64,000 nt of DNA, taken from contig CM066920.1 of the NCBI GenBank assembly GCA_033964015.1, positions 6,167,912 to 6,231,911 of the forward strand, read 5' to 3'. Position numbers and translations under genes: made by a program. Numbering within the stretch: the stretch's first letter is position 1; each line of letters starts with the position of its first letter. The stretch is from Scolanthus callimorphus (Eukaryota; Cnidaria; Anthozoa; Actiniaria; Edwardsiidae). The notes below the pieces were generated by a model that did no database searches, was not told where the DNA came from, and was given only the letters and a program-made list of their open reading frames with translations. Shown here one piece after another: positions 12,288 to 24,032 of this stretch.

Positions 12288-12999
12288 GGTACTCCCAACT
12301 GTTTCTATGCTCGTATGTCATTATGGCTACAGCTTTCTCTATGATCTATAAATAGTATGTAGAAACAGAGTAAGAACATAAGCCAGCGAACTCTGTAATC
12401 ACCGGAGCCTGCTGTGTGACTCTCACGGCCACGATACAAATTCGCTCTTGAAAAGTCAAGTTCAAGAATAGTACGCATATAAATCAATGTTTACTGAGCA
12501 ATAATTACATTAAAGTGAAAATTGGCCAATTATACACTAATAGCTTAATCATTTTCAGATTCTTGTGTATTGTTTCGGTGCTTTACAGAACAAAGCATAG
12601 TTTTATCAGCCATTTAGACTCCACTGGTGATAAAAAGAACAATCTTGAGTCTTTATTCAGACGTGATTATTTGTAGTCCTACTCGATTGTCCTTTTGACC
12701 CCCTGGTCTTAGCGTTTGTTCGCCAGCCAATAGCTATCCTTCGCGGGCCATGAAATCCTTCAGAGGCTGCATTACATGCTGATTCAAGAGTTTACTCAAG
12801 ACACAATAACCGGGTCTGTATTTGCGTTGCCATAACGCAAAACCTGTCCCCTAAAGCCTGCCCTGCTGTGTTCAACTGATGAGCTCTCGTTTAGCTCCTA
12901 AATCGTCCCCAATAATGAGATTATGCTACAAGAGGACCAAAGGGATCTGATAATGCGAAAAAATATTTGGGAAGGCGAATTAAAAGTTGCTTAATTGAT

Positions 13000-14246
13000 A
13001 TGAAAACGTCGACAACTGAGACGCTAGGATTTGATCTAGAAGAGACGACGAATTCGCCATGGTTTCATGTGCATTTCACAGCACCGAGTAGCAGGCCTTT
13101 GTTGAGATGTGAGCAGGAGAGAAAGCGAATTAGGGAATTAATACAAGGAAAAGATGCTTTTTTGGCTCCAACTAGTGTGAAGAAAACCACTTCGCGAACA
13201 GCAAGGAGTGATGGACTTAAAGATCAGAGAGACGAATGGAAAAAACAGACTCAATTGATTATAGAAAGAGAGCTTTCCAATTTATCTAGCAAAAGGGAGT
13301 TTACTTCAACTCAGAACAAGAGCAATGCAAGGCAGACCAGGAGAAAAGATAAGGATATTTATAGTTCTTTGGGGGATTTGAGTCTAGATAAATCGCCCAA
13401 ACTTGGTCGTTTCGATGGCGACGAGCAAGGTAATACGATATTAAGCAGTCTTCCGCCACTCCAGAGTAGCAAACCCATGACCTCAAGTTCCGGAGACTTT
13501 TGTTGTTCGAGTCTTGTTGTAAAGAAACCAGACACGACGACCCTGCACAGTGACAAGACTAAAACACAAACCAGCAAAAAGAGCAGTAACTGTTTCTGCA
13601 ATAAAAATAGTCATGCTCATAGTATGCCAGTCGCAAGTGCGTATGATTTGCACGACATGAAACTCCCTCGAAAAGGGAAACGTAAACTTGTCAGCATCTT
13701 GAAACGAAATACAAGAAAGGAATCGTATCACGAGGAGTGCATTCCGCCACAAGGTCAGGTGTATAGACTTACAAACGAGGAGACATCAGGCTACGACTCG
13801 GAAGAGGACCTGAAAAGAGTGCCTGCGAAAAGGTGCGCTTTGCTGAAGGGACTAATTTCGAAAGCGCGCGCAAAACATACAAAACCAAAGTGAGAAATAT
13901 AACTTTTCGTAAAGAAGAGAAAACTGTTTTATCGGATGAAGAGGAAAATTTTCTCCATGACGCTTTGGAGATGACGTTTCGGGAGTTTATTGAAAAGAAA
14001 CGCGAGGAGCGAAAGAGATGTAGTGACAGGCAAGCGTCTAGGAGAAGTATGATTACTGGATATTTACGTGGTGACGGCGATCGGGTGGCTAAGCTCCCTA
14101 GTGTTGACAATAGAACAGGGATGGATAATACGGGGCACTCGTGTCGCTGGCATGGCTCCAGGGGGGACACGAGACACAAGGGGGGCAATGGGAAGGGCAG
14201 ATTAAAACAGAAAGAGGAAGTTTCACTGCCTACAGTGGTTAACTAG
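13000..14246 (+). CDS. Charged protein with KKVRF motif, single exon, frame-split
   Basis: ATG at 13000. The first frame gives about 297 residues and stops at 13893; a second open frame overlaps and ends at 14246. One added A in the A4 run at 13828-13831 fuses them to about 415 residues and creates AKKVRFAEG, matching GKKVRFSQP in the 9.7-kb gene. That is strong evidence the two ORFs are one gene. The N-terminal part is Ser/Thr/Lys rich with a Cys/His patch (NCFCNKNSHAHSM). Before the motif lies SGYDSEEDLKR. After it comes an acidic-basic helix (LSDEEENFLHDALEMTFREF, then EKKREERKR) and a Gly/Arg tail. KVRF fits the RVxF protein phosphatase 1 docking consensus. No enzyme domain, signal or membrane segment. 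Function unknown. Confidence 0.65.
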
Positions 14247-14380
14247 ATATTGAAAGCAATGCTGGTCTCCGCCATTTTCATCCTCAGTATAAGTGTACTC
14301 CGCATAAGGGACAACGCCCTGGCAAGCAGTTTATGACAGAATCCTCCGAAATGATATCGTGATCTCGGAACAATTAGCGG

Positions 14381-14410
14381 AATATGACCCTCGGGCACGA
14401 GGGTCATATT
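14381..14410. repeat. 30-bp interrupted palindrome
   Basis: AATATGACCCTCG, four bases (GGCA), then the exact complement CGAGGGTCATATT. It stands alone in the spacer with no clear flanking duplication, and could be a hairpin relic or a protein site. Confidence 0.7.
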
Positions 14411-15090
14411 CGGGTACTGTACACGACTGCGTATATACATTACACAACAGCTTTTTTATTTCCCGTCCTTTCACTCCTTCTTCCATCCATGGGAAAAGCT
14501 GACTTTCACAAGGCACACACATGGGAAGTGTTCGGAATTCACATGTATAGCCATGGGAAATCCGAACATTTCCCATTCTTCTACCATGGGAAATTCCGCA
14601 GAAATTCCCTGTGTGGGCCCTGGCATTGTTAGGGTGTCCAAAGACCCCAAACTGCGTGACGCATTACCAGCGGATCGATAACTATCATGTTAGCCAACCT
14701 ACCAAACGTTTCACATTTCTCGTGCAAACAAAATCACGCTCGTCGCTTTTTTCTTTACTTTGAAATTCCACGATAAGGCTTGCTATGCGGAGCCCCCGTT
14801 ATTACACATGACCTTCGTATGCTAAGAATAAGCTTGATCAGCACCCTTCAGGGGCTTCAATGAAAGGATGAGGAACGCAATGACCTTACACCACGGCAGG
14901 GAAGGAGAGAGTGTGTGTGTGCACAATCATTGTAATTTAAAAAATAAAAAGCTATTGCACCTTGCCTAATTTGTGTAGCAGCTATATAATACTGATCACC
15001 CCACCCGCGACACACACTGCCCACGGAAGGGCCGCAAGTGAGATAACCAATGAGAGCCGGTTCGCAGGCTTTTTTTTCGGATATTTGATA

Positions 15091-15152
15091 TTTTTTGGCG
15101 CGCGGGATTCCTGTGTCCTTTCCGCGACACAGGAATCCTGCGCGCCAAAAAA
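15091..15152. repeat. Hairpin with 27-bp arms
   Basis: Arms 15091-15117 and 15126-15152 pair with one mismatch around an 8-base loop. The inner GGATTCCTGTG tip resembles the hairpin at 1427-1500. Confidence 0.7.
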
Positions 15153-15871
15153 AAAAACTACTAGGGCGTATTTGATTGGCTCGTACACAAAATCCATTGT
15201 TTATTAGCCAATCAGCTTCGTATCCGAAAAAAAACACTGGAGAGCCGGCGCGCAGTGTGAGAGATGACGGCCCTTTTACTAATTTTCCCTACATAGAAAT
15301 GCGGTCACATGTTTACTATACCATTAGTGCTTCAAAAGAGGGGGGTCCCCTGGGCCTTGCTCTGAATACCCCCTTGGTTGAAACCTAGGCCACTCGTATG
15401 TTACCCTGGGTACCAGCTGAGTCTCCAAGATTAACTCGTTTACTGACACGCTAAGCGCTAAGCTAACGCAGCGTCCTGGCTCAGCATGTCAGTGAATGAG
15501 TGAAGCTTGGAGACTCTGATACCCAGGGTATTTAACTTAACTGAAAGGTTGGATAAACCCATGGATAAAAGTTATCGGTTGTATCGGGATTTGTTCAGGA
15601 TTTATCCGTTGGATAAGCGTTTATCTACAGATAACTCTTAACTGACCTTCTAGGAACCGGCCCCTGGAGTCCGTGCTTGTCAATGCAGAGAAACGCAGCG
15701 TTGTTTGTCTGCTGAATTATTGTTTATTTGTTCTAAGAATTAGAAAGAAATAAGCATAGATTAGGGGCAGACCATTTAACGTTTGAGCACTCCCTCGTTT
15801 ACTAAAACTGAGAAATGTTGAACTTGGCCAAGTGGCCAAAACAATTCGCATCCTGATAAAATTCTGGCCTG

Positions 15872-16135
15872 GACTGAGTGTAGCCCCCTCCCGCAGGCGT
15901 CTGGCGTGGATCGGAGAAATCGCTTTTGCTTGGCGGATAATATCGCTAAAAAATACGGATTGGGTTGCCTGTATTGAAAAAAAAACTGGAAATGGACGTG
16001 AAACGAGACCCCAACGCCCATTTTTTTTCACCACAGGTAGCCCGTCCTACTTAAACCCAATTTTTCTCCGGTTCCAGCAGTGTTTTTAGCGATTTCTCCG
16101 ATCCTCCAGATGCCTGCGGAGGACTGGCTAGACTG
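15872..16135. repeat. Diverged inverted pair
   Basis: A block near 15872-15925 (ending GGATCGGAGAAATCGCT) is repeated inverted at about 16088-16135 with roughly four of five bases matching. Probably an old MITE; ends not resolved. Confidence 0.4.
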
Positions 16136-17962
16136 AATGTAAATGCAGCCTTTTTTTCCTTCTGATAGTAGTTTCCATTATCTATGTTTTTTTCACATTT
16201 CTATCTCACCACACAAAAAAAAAAAACACAACCTAATTGACCTCCAAACTTTGTTTTTTGAAAGCGTTAAATTAAGGAGGCCGCGAGACAAACATGGTGG
16301 TTAATCTATGTTTGTTTCAAAGGTATATTTGTCATCCCGTTCTGGCATCCCACATATGCTATGAAAAAACGAAAAGGAAGCACAAAAAACTCTTCAACAT
16401 AAAACGGGTTGGAAAAAATGGAGGTTTTGGAAAACGGAACTTCGATCGTTTCAAAAGTTTTCCTTTATTTTATAAAGACTGCGTTCCAGAGAACTTCCAT
16501 TTTAGTGGCGTTTTGGTGAGGGCCGAAAGCCTACGGACAAAAAATCATCAACTTTCGAAAACCTCTGGACGCCATCTCAGTGTTACAAATCGGAAAAACT
16601 ATTCGACAAAGATGCATATAGATGCATATATGTCATACTTTGGCACTGACAAAACACTGTGTACACAATGAAACAAGTTCTTCGTGATGGTCTAATGGTG
16701 CGGTCCACTTATGTACACAGCAGCTTCCGAAATTAGCTGAAATTGTCTCTGGAATTTATAAAATTTGAAAGTCTGTCATGGATCGTCATCGCACAACTAA
16801 CAGTCAGTCAGTGGAGTTATTCAGACATATTTGCATCATTTGCTTAACAATTCAACCCAGTCTTTCTGACAGTAGTCCCATGGGAACTTACTTATGTACA
16901 CAAAAACATCAATTAATTTGTGTACCGGTCTCGATGGACTGTTAATGACTCACTTAGCACATTGTAAACTAATTTGCACAACAATATTTCCCAGCCTTCC
17001 CTTAGCTCATCGGGGAAGTGTGGGCCCATAATATCACTGAATTAACCACGGTAACCTTTTCCCATAAAACGTGCGAAGTGTGCTCTCAATCATTACACCG
17101 CTCATGAGTCGAGAACTTGAATGAAAGCAGCGTGCTATTGGTCCGAGGGCATACTAGGCTTGACCCATATTGGAAAAGATATGTGTCACGAGTCTTGGAT
17201 TTCGTTGCTTGCTAGCTACGCCAAAACAAGGACGCAAAAAGCAACACATTTGGCCAAGTTCCTAACGAGTTGGCTATAAAAACCTTGGCTATTTCTCAAC
17301 ACCTTGCAGTAAAGACAACAAAGAGGGGGCGATTAGCGAAAGGGATACCACACTGAGCGATTTGGCCGGCGATTTGTACAACTTTCGCGAGCAAACAGTT
17401 ATATTCTTCTTTTGGAATACAGGCTTCTAAGAGAAGACAGATGTGCAAAGTCTAGAACCGAACGGTTATCCCCGGTGGGCGGTTAGAATATCGACCATTT
17501 TGAAATGGATTCTGTGAGAAGATTATTATTATTATTATTATAGAAGACGCTAAAGATACCAACAACTGATGCGATAAAGGAATACTACGGATATGTAAAG
17601 CGTTCCAAAGAAGTTTGCGTGAAACTTGAAACGGGGTTCAGCAATCGTAGTAATTCCAATTCTTCGCGAATTTACGCTTTGTGTCAAAAAACGACTCTGC
17701 GAAAAAGACCAGTTTTTAAGGATCACTTTCCGTGTCCACATGATTTGCGTGGTTTAACATACCAGTAGAGGAATCAATTACGTTTTTTTTCAATGAAAAC
17801 ATTTAACATGGTAATTTTCTGTTAGCATTTCAAAGTATAATCTATTTGTATACAAGTTTGCACGATAAAAGAAACCTCATTTGCTACCAGTCACGTACAA
17901 CGACATTGGCATCAGCTTGAATATTCTGTATTTGGCTTTCCTGGGCTTCGTGGAAGATCACA

Positions 17963-18625
17963 ATGTCCCTCATAACTGAACTCACTCTGTCTTTCTCCGA
18001 TATCGAGCACGAGAGCGCGCCTCGCAAAGCGCGCGTGATACAAACACACCAACAAATGGCAGCATTTCCTAGAGAAGCCATTCCAAGACTACCTCAGCTA
18101 GTCGCGCCACAGATTTCTTCATCGAGAAGGAAAACTTCTATTTCTGGTTTGGACATCAAGGGTATCGGGAAACTTAATTATCACAGCGATCATGAAAAGG
18201 AAATGCAAAACGAAAGCATGAAACCAAGAGAAAAGAAATCAAAGAGACGATCTAAACGGCAACGAAAAAGAAAAGCAAATTTTCACGAGTTTTCCGCCGA
18301 CGAGAAACGCGAGTTGACTTCACTGCCTAGTATTCAATCAAAATCGTTTGCAAAAATTGCGAGTAAAGACTCGCTCGAAAGGTCAGAAAAGTCTATACTG
18401 GAACTTGCGGAATATTTTCGGTCTTTCCATAATAACGACGAGCAATATAACGGACTCAAGAGCCAGTTCTTTACAGAGAATACGCCGGCATCAGCAGATT
18501 TACTCCTGACTAAAGTTATTGAGAAAGAAAAGATTGAGCAAAGAAGGGCTGCGAAACAACTGCAAAGAAATGTGCTGCGGGGACAAAGTGTGAAACAATC
18601 GAGAAATGAGACAAAGGAAGTATAA
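17963..18625 (+). CDS. Basic helical protein of unknown function, intact single exon
   Basis: An intact ATG-to-stop ORF of 220 residues. The N-terminus (MSLITELTLSFSDIEHESAP) precedes a very basic block (REKKSKRRSKRQRKRKANFH) that looks like a nuclear or nucleolar localisation or nucleic-acid-binding stretch. Then follow Ser/Lys segments, ELAEYFRSFHNNDEQ and a Lys/Arg/Gln helix at the C-terminus. No signal peptide, membrane segment or catalytic motif. It is the last of four compact charged-protein genes between 4.5 and 18.6 kb and the only one with an unbroken frame. Low complexity limits any family call. Confidence 0.6.
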   Translation: MSLITELTLSFSDIEHESAPRKARVIQTHQQMAAFPREAIPRLPQLVAPQISSSRRKTSISGLDIKGIGKLNYHSDHEKEMQNESMKPREKKSKRRSKRQRKRKANFHEFSADEKRELTSLPSIQSKSFAKIASKDSLERSEKSILELAEYFRSFHNNDEQYNGLKSQFFTENTPASADLLLTKVIEKEKIEQRRAAKQLQRNVLRGQSVKQSRNETKEV

Positions 18626-19360
18626 TCATATTTAGCTCACAAAGCGTCACGAAGAGGCACATCAGTGTCTACCTACCTATATGCTAACGACATTACCATA
18701 CGACACCTCCACTATTAACTATAAAATCTGAAAGTGCTTGCCAAATTGACAAAGTGCCAAATGTGTCAGCTCCTTTCTGAGAATATTCTTGGAATAAGAC
18801 TTGTGTCGTGTTTTCTACACGTATCTATTGGTTGAAGTTTTGGGTCTTTGTTTAGTAAGCCAATGAGAATGCGAACAAAAAACAAACACACACGGATTCC
18901 TTATATTTTAAGTCGTACTTCCTTCGTCCCCTGATTGGTTGATTGTGTTATTTCTTTTGTTTCTGATTGGCTAAATATTCTAATACAGAGCGCATTGCTA
19001 GGTAGGAATGGCCTGGTATGTCACCGAGGGATGCAATCTTGAAAGCTGTGAAAATTTAATACAGGTATAGAAAAATTCATGGGGGAAATCTAAATCCTCA
19101 AATATCTGGTGTATATTGAAAAAGTCGACGTTGTAATTCTAAGAAATTAATTGACACACTTCAGAACATGGAAAAAATCAGAACAAATATGTTAAATGCA
19201 CATCTTTATGGCAACCACTAATGATGTTTTTCAAACTTTTCCATTGTCAATTAAAAATGATGAAAATGGTTCTAATGGGCAGTTCCGGCTATAATGAATG
19301 TATCGGGAAACACTGCATGTTGTTAGTTGTGTTGCTGATTGAATTTTTAAACCAAACTGG

Positions 19361-19645
19361 GGGGTTGAGGACCTCACATAAAAAGACCCCCTCCCCTGGA
19401 ATTTCCACTTGTGAAACAGACCCTCTCCCCTGGAATTTCCAACCTCATAAAGTACCCCCTCCCCTGGAATTTCCATTTTTCTTGCAAAATACCCCTGGAA
19501 AATCAATTTTTCGCTATGTCCCAGGAAAGTCGCCTTTTTTACCCCTCCCCCTTGGAATTTCCAGTCTCTAGGCACACACCCTCCCATGGAATTTCCAGAG
19601 TCCAACATAACCCCCCTGGAAAATTTTCCGTAGGTCCTCAACCCC
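19361..19645. mobile_element. Inverted-end element holding an array of GGAATTTCC palindromes
   Basis: GGGGTTGAGGACCT at 19361-19374 is matched by its complement at 19632-19645. Between them is a degenerate tandem array of about 35-bp units of the form CCCCTCCCCTGGAATTTCCA. TGGAATTTCCA occurs exactly at 19397, 19431, 19465, 19553 and 19587, with weaker copies between. The structure fits a non-autonomous DNA element with a tandem core. The ORFs on both strands (Pro/Trp rich) follow from the repeat. Confidence 0.65.
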
Positions 19646-20586
19646 TCCCCCGGTGCGGTTTACAAATGCAATCAGCCATTTCCCCCAACAAGTGTCTTGT
19701 ATGCATTTGTTGCATCTTGGTAATAAATTGTATACATTCCAAAGTCATTTCTAAAGAAAAGAGAGAGTGCATGCATAGCTGGAATCGCCCATTGATGACC
19801 AGACAATTCAAAGGACCCACCCACTCTCATTACCCACACCCCCTGGAACTTCTAATTCCCTCCATGGTGACTACCGGTAATACCTAGGCCACTACCAAGA
19901 GTTTTACAGTTTACCCTTGGTTTATTGTCTCATCCAGAAGACTAAGCACAAGCTTTTTACAGCCCACAATGAAGCCTTAGCTCTCTTTGCAGCAGGAAAG
20001 AAGAGAAAGAATTTACACGACCCTCTCGGGAATCAAACCGGGGCTACAGTAGTGAGAAGTGAGACATGTAACACTGCGCAACAGGCGCTTCCCTATCGTT
20101 TTGGAAATACCAAAACGATATGGGTATGTGACGAGAAAAGGCTGAGGCAGCGATTTAACTTGTCTACATGCGATCAGAGTATTCCTAAGATCATAAAAGC
20201 TTTTCTGAACAGTGCTACAGTCTTTAAAATTCCCTCATTGAATAACAAAAAAATCTCATTAAATAACAAAAGAATATAATTAGAAAACAAAAATCTGGCA
20301 AAATAGGGCTGTGGAACACTTTTTCAAGCTGTTAACATCTAAAACCAGTTTCTAGACATCCTAAGGATTCCAAAAAGTATGTCTCGTTACTAGTTCCAGG
20401 GGTGCTCGTGGACCCTCTCTACCGAATAGACTAAAACACAATTCAGGGAAATAATTTGCACATGTTTGAAAAAATGTCCAAAATGAAACAAATGTCACAC
20501 ATATTTTGATAAAGTTTGCAGATACCATGCAAGATTTGAGAGCTAAATAACCTTAGTATTTACTTTGTCAGGTCTATTGATGCATA

Positions 20587-20680
20587 TCTGCCAACTCTCC
20601 AGGTTTCACCTGGAGTCTCCAGGTTTTTTAACAAATCTCCCAGTCTCCAGGTTAAAGCATCAAATCTCCAGGTTTGTCAA
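20587..20680. repeat. CTCCAGGTTT tandem-like repeat
   Basis: About five spaced copies of CTCCAGGTTT, some as the inverted form AACCTGGAG, lie within 95 bases. Probably the end of a non-autonomous element; its partner end was not found. Confidence 0.5.
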
Positions 20681-21992
20681 CATATTCTGATTTATAGTCA
20701 GACACAAAAAAGTCAACTGAAGTCCGCGCCATCGGCAAAGATTTGGAGAGAGTTCGGACGGTTTTCGGATGGGATTCGGAAATGTTCATGAAAGACTCTG
20801 GAAAATGAGATGGTTCTGACGAATACATGTCAGTCCAACTTCATCAAAAATCTTGAGATTCTCACTCACATGGCTGGTAAATACAGAAAATGTGTGAATA
20901 AATCCTGAGTGACAATACAGGTGAAATACAGTCAATGTATGAGCATTTGCCAGTGACAGTCTTCAAAATCTTGTGACACCCCCCTAATGTGGGTGAGTTA
21001 ACAAATGGAATAGTGGGGGAGCCAGGGGGGGCTTAGCCCCCCCACATTTCACCAAGTGTTCATACATTTTCACTAAACTCAGCCCTCCCACCTTGCCATA
21101 CAATCTTACTAATGAGCCCCCACTTTGAAAACTGTTCCGCCATCCCTGATGGATCTTTTCTGGAATTACACATCCAGGTTAAAAGTTTAAAGCTGGCCAC
21201 ATGCTAGATCATGTACTAGCACAGAAAATATATGCAGAAACCTATTCATGTAATACATGGCACTTACTTGCAAGTGTATGTGAAGTGTTCGGCATCTTGT
21301 GTTTGTCCATAGGAAGGCTGAATGACTTGCCATTCTTGTGTCATGGGAAATTCCCTCATTAGTCTCCATTGTCTCATTAGTCTAACCTAAGGCAATTATC
21401 TCAATTAAAGATTAAAGATTCCTGTGTGTAATCTGACAATAGTAGCGTGACAAGAGAAAGGGAGGCAAGTTCTTGGTGTCTTGACACACAAGTACCGCAT
21501 AACAATAGCTACACAAAGGAACAATAGAACGAACCAATAAAAGAATTGAATAGGGAACTCGTGGTGCGTCAAGACACCATAGAAAGAGATATGAAAAGGG
21601 TCCAAACAATTGAACCCTTGGAAACTTCGCTTCAAATTAAGGATATGGACCCTCAAAAGCTAGAATGTAGCAAGGCTTCTTTATTTTAAATGTTAGTGAA
21701 GCTCTGATTGGCTTACCTTGATTTTGTTTGCTGGTATATCTCAGAAAGGTCAGAAGAGCGGGAATCCGTGTTACAGCGGGTGCCGCCATTGTAAACCACA
21801 GGTAACCCACTAGCGCCTCTGCTCTCCCGCTTCCATTTTACTAACTCGTGGATATACGAACCATAGATACGAGTTGGAGCACAAGTCACTGGCTCGCCGC
21901 TCACTTGTAAATTCAATTCTCCCTTATCATTTCTTGTAGACAGTCGAGATTTTCAACAAAATTTAAAGATATGATTTTGAGAAAAAAGGATA

Positions 21993-22372
21993 TATAGAGG
22001 ATATTACACGGTGGCGCGAAAATATGAGTTTTATCAGGGGCAAATTAGATCTAATTTGCCCCTGGTTTTATTTTCGAGTGGCAAGAACAATATTTTACGA
22101 ATGAGCGCAGCGAATGAGTAAAATATTGTTTTTGACACGAGAAAATAAAACTCATATCTTCAAGCCACCGTGTAATTTTCTTTTTATTATATAGACAAAC
22201 CAGAAAAAATTATTCCAAATTAATTTCCAAGCACTTTTGTTTTGACCGATATCCTCACTAGTGAGGATATGGAAAATATGTCACGCAGGTCCCGGATGTA
22301 GCTTCGTATGACTCTACGAGTGGCGTATTTCCCAGTAAAACACTCGTGTCTATATAATAAAAAGGTTTATTT
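21993..22372. mobile_element. Foldback element, copy A (carries the 30-bp palindrome)
   Basis: It begins TATATAGAGGATATTACACG and its first 200 bases form a hairpin ending GCCACCGTGTAAT; the far end reads TATATAATAAA. The same start, hairpin and end occur at 60301-60857. Unlike that copy, the first hairpin arm contains the extra palindrome at 22035-22064. Confidence 0.75.
22035..22064. mobile_element. 30-bp perfect palindrome with 7-bp duplication, copy 1
   Basis: The arm CAGGGGCAAATTAGA is followed directly by its reverse complement. GTTTTAT stands on both sides (22028-22034 and 22065-22071). Removing the palindrome and one GTTTTAT restores the sequence seen in the related element near 60330 and in the opposite arm of its own hairpin (AAAATAAAACTCATA). 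It is therefore an insertion into an older element. No loop or coding sequence lies between the two 15-bp halves. Confidence 0.85.
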
Positions 22373-22799
22373 TGCAATAGGAACTTTACAAACTGAAAAT
22401 GTTACTCGTATGTTACTCGAAAATGTTATTCGAAAATAATACGAGAACGCTAAAAAAAGGGGAAACTATAGTGAAAATAAAGGCCTCAGCCATTTTTTGG
22501 TCCTGTCGAAGAGGAAAACACTAACGTGGGATTCATCATTGGACAAAGAAAGAATAAAGAAGAATAATGCACGGATGAGGAATACTGTAAAAATGCTTAA
22601 ACAGGACAGCGACATGATACAGTCCAAACTGAAAGTCAATGTGCAACCGTCGACATCTGTTTCGATCTAACTGGGGCTCCTTAGTACAGTACAGCACATA
22701 AAAAACAGAACAGTTTGTTCTGAAGAACTCAAATTTAAGAAGCTCGTCTGTCACATGTTAAAAAGGCAAACGTTACTAACGTTCGGACATTTCCCTACA

Positions 22800-23031
22800 C
22801 TGCCTCGTACCAAGGCGTCTCAGGTGTGTCAAAAAGGGCAAAACCCCGCGGCAATCCGCGAAAGGCAAAAGCTCGAGGCGCGCAATGCATCATGGGAAGG
22901 TTCGGGCGCTCTTGCAAAGGAATGGGAAGGGCGATCTTACGCTCGCCCTTCCCATGATGCTTTGCGCGCTAGCTCGCTCCCAGTCACTCTCGCCTCGAAA
23001 ATCGCTAGATCGCCCCTAGGGTACGAGGCAG
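22800..23031. mobile_element. MITE with CTGCCTCGTACC ends
   Basis: CTGCCTCGTACC at 22800 is complemented at 23020-23031. An inner hairpin (CGCGCAATGCATCATGGGAA and partner) spans about 22877-22970. Flanks TTCCCTACA and TCCCTGACA look like a mutated 8-9-bp target duplication. Confidence 0.65.
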
Positions 23032-24032
23032 TCCCTGACATAGAATAGCATTCCGCTGAGTGGTCACAAAAAAACTACTTTTAAGGTGTCACGTGTACTG
23101 ATTGAAATGTACAAGGGGCAAGATTAATTTCAAAAGGATGCACAATGAATACAATCACAGATTTACCTAAACTAACAAAATCTAGAGGTTTGCCACACTA
23201 ATTTCATGAAATAAAAAAAACATTATAAGACGTATGTTGTTGTATCACTTTTAATATGTACTCAGATACAGACGTTTTAAAAAATATCCTATACATAAAA
23301 TAGAGATATAAAAACCGACTACATGGTCGTTCCTCGATCGTTCCTCACTTTGCGAGAGGAGACGTCTGAAATCACCACGAGAATTTCTCATCGCATTATG
23401 CAATCACTGATCCAGATCAATCAGTATCAATCAGTAGAATCTGATTGGTTGTTGGTTCTGTTATTATTAGAACCCGCGCGGGGCGCCCAGAGAATGGACC
23501 TGTGACAATATTATTATTATCGCAAAACCCGTGTAAATTCAATCGAATTGCTTATCGTACAACTCGCAAATCTATATGTTTATTTGTAAGACGTTGATTT
23601 GAATTATAAATCGCTACAGTTATGTTACAGCTCAACGTTATACCATTCCATGACAACGCACGCTTCCCTCCAAGCGAAAGAGCTGCATGACGTGCGAGAA
23701 CGTCCGAGCTAGACATGCTTGTGCCAAGACGTGCGTTGTTTTTTGATTGACACTAATTGCGTTATGGATGAGAGACTCTCGTTTGAATTCAGACTTTTTC
23801 TCCCACAAATGAGGAAGGATGGAAGGACTGCTTGGAAGGACTGTTGTATAAAAAACTAAAAAATAATGATAGAAAAATACGCACACTCTGCATTCTTAAA
23901 TACATTAACCTATGGTAGCTTACACTAATATCTAGATGGCGTCAGGTCTTACAAACGACGCAAGTGGCCAGGTACCGCATTACGGTACTGCATTACTGAT
24001 AAGGTCAAAACACGGAGAAGGCATTCTAGGGA

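Larger units (their letters stand above)
10653..12999. other. Spacer with one MITE and one weak ORF
   Basis: AT-rich sequence between two same-strand genes. It contains a weak exon-like ORF (11154-11417, minus) and a MITE (12164-12287). Otherwise no coding, RNA or repeat structure is recognised. No promoter element could be placed with confidence upstream of 13000. Confidence 0.4.
14247..17962. other. Spacer with hairpins
   Basis: Holds the short palindrome at 14381-14410, the hairpin at 15091-15152, an inverted pair at about 15872-16135, and a TTATTA microsatellite near 17523. A TATAAAAA box at about 17275 lies roughly 690 bases before the next gene's ATG and could be its core promoter only if a long leader exists. 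No gene seen. Confidence 0.4.

Noticed and set aside
12967..12999. Upstream extension of the 13.0-kb gene
   Set aside because: It would need a TTG start. The ATG at 13000 is the first usable start codon in frame.
13828..13834. Programmed -1 ribosomal frameshifting at the three split genes
   Set aside because: The three sites do not share a canonical slippery heptamer or position relative to the protein, and at two of them the shifted tRNA would re-pair poorly. A missing base is simpler.
14381..14410. Third member of the 30-bp palindrome family
   Set aside because: It also spans 30 bases, but the sequence is unrelated, has a 4-base centre and lacks a clear flanking 7-bp duplication.
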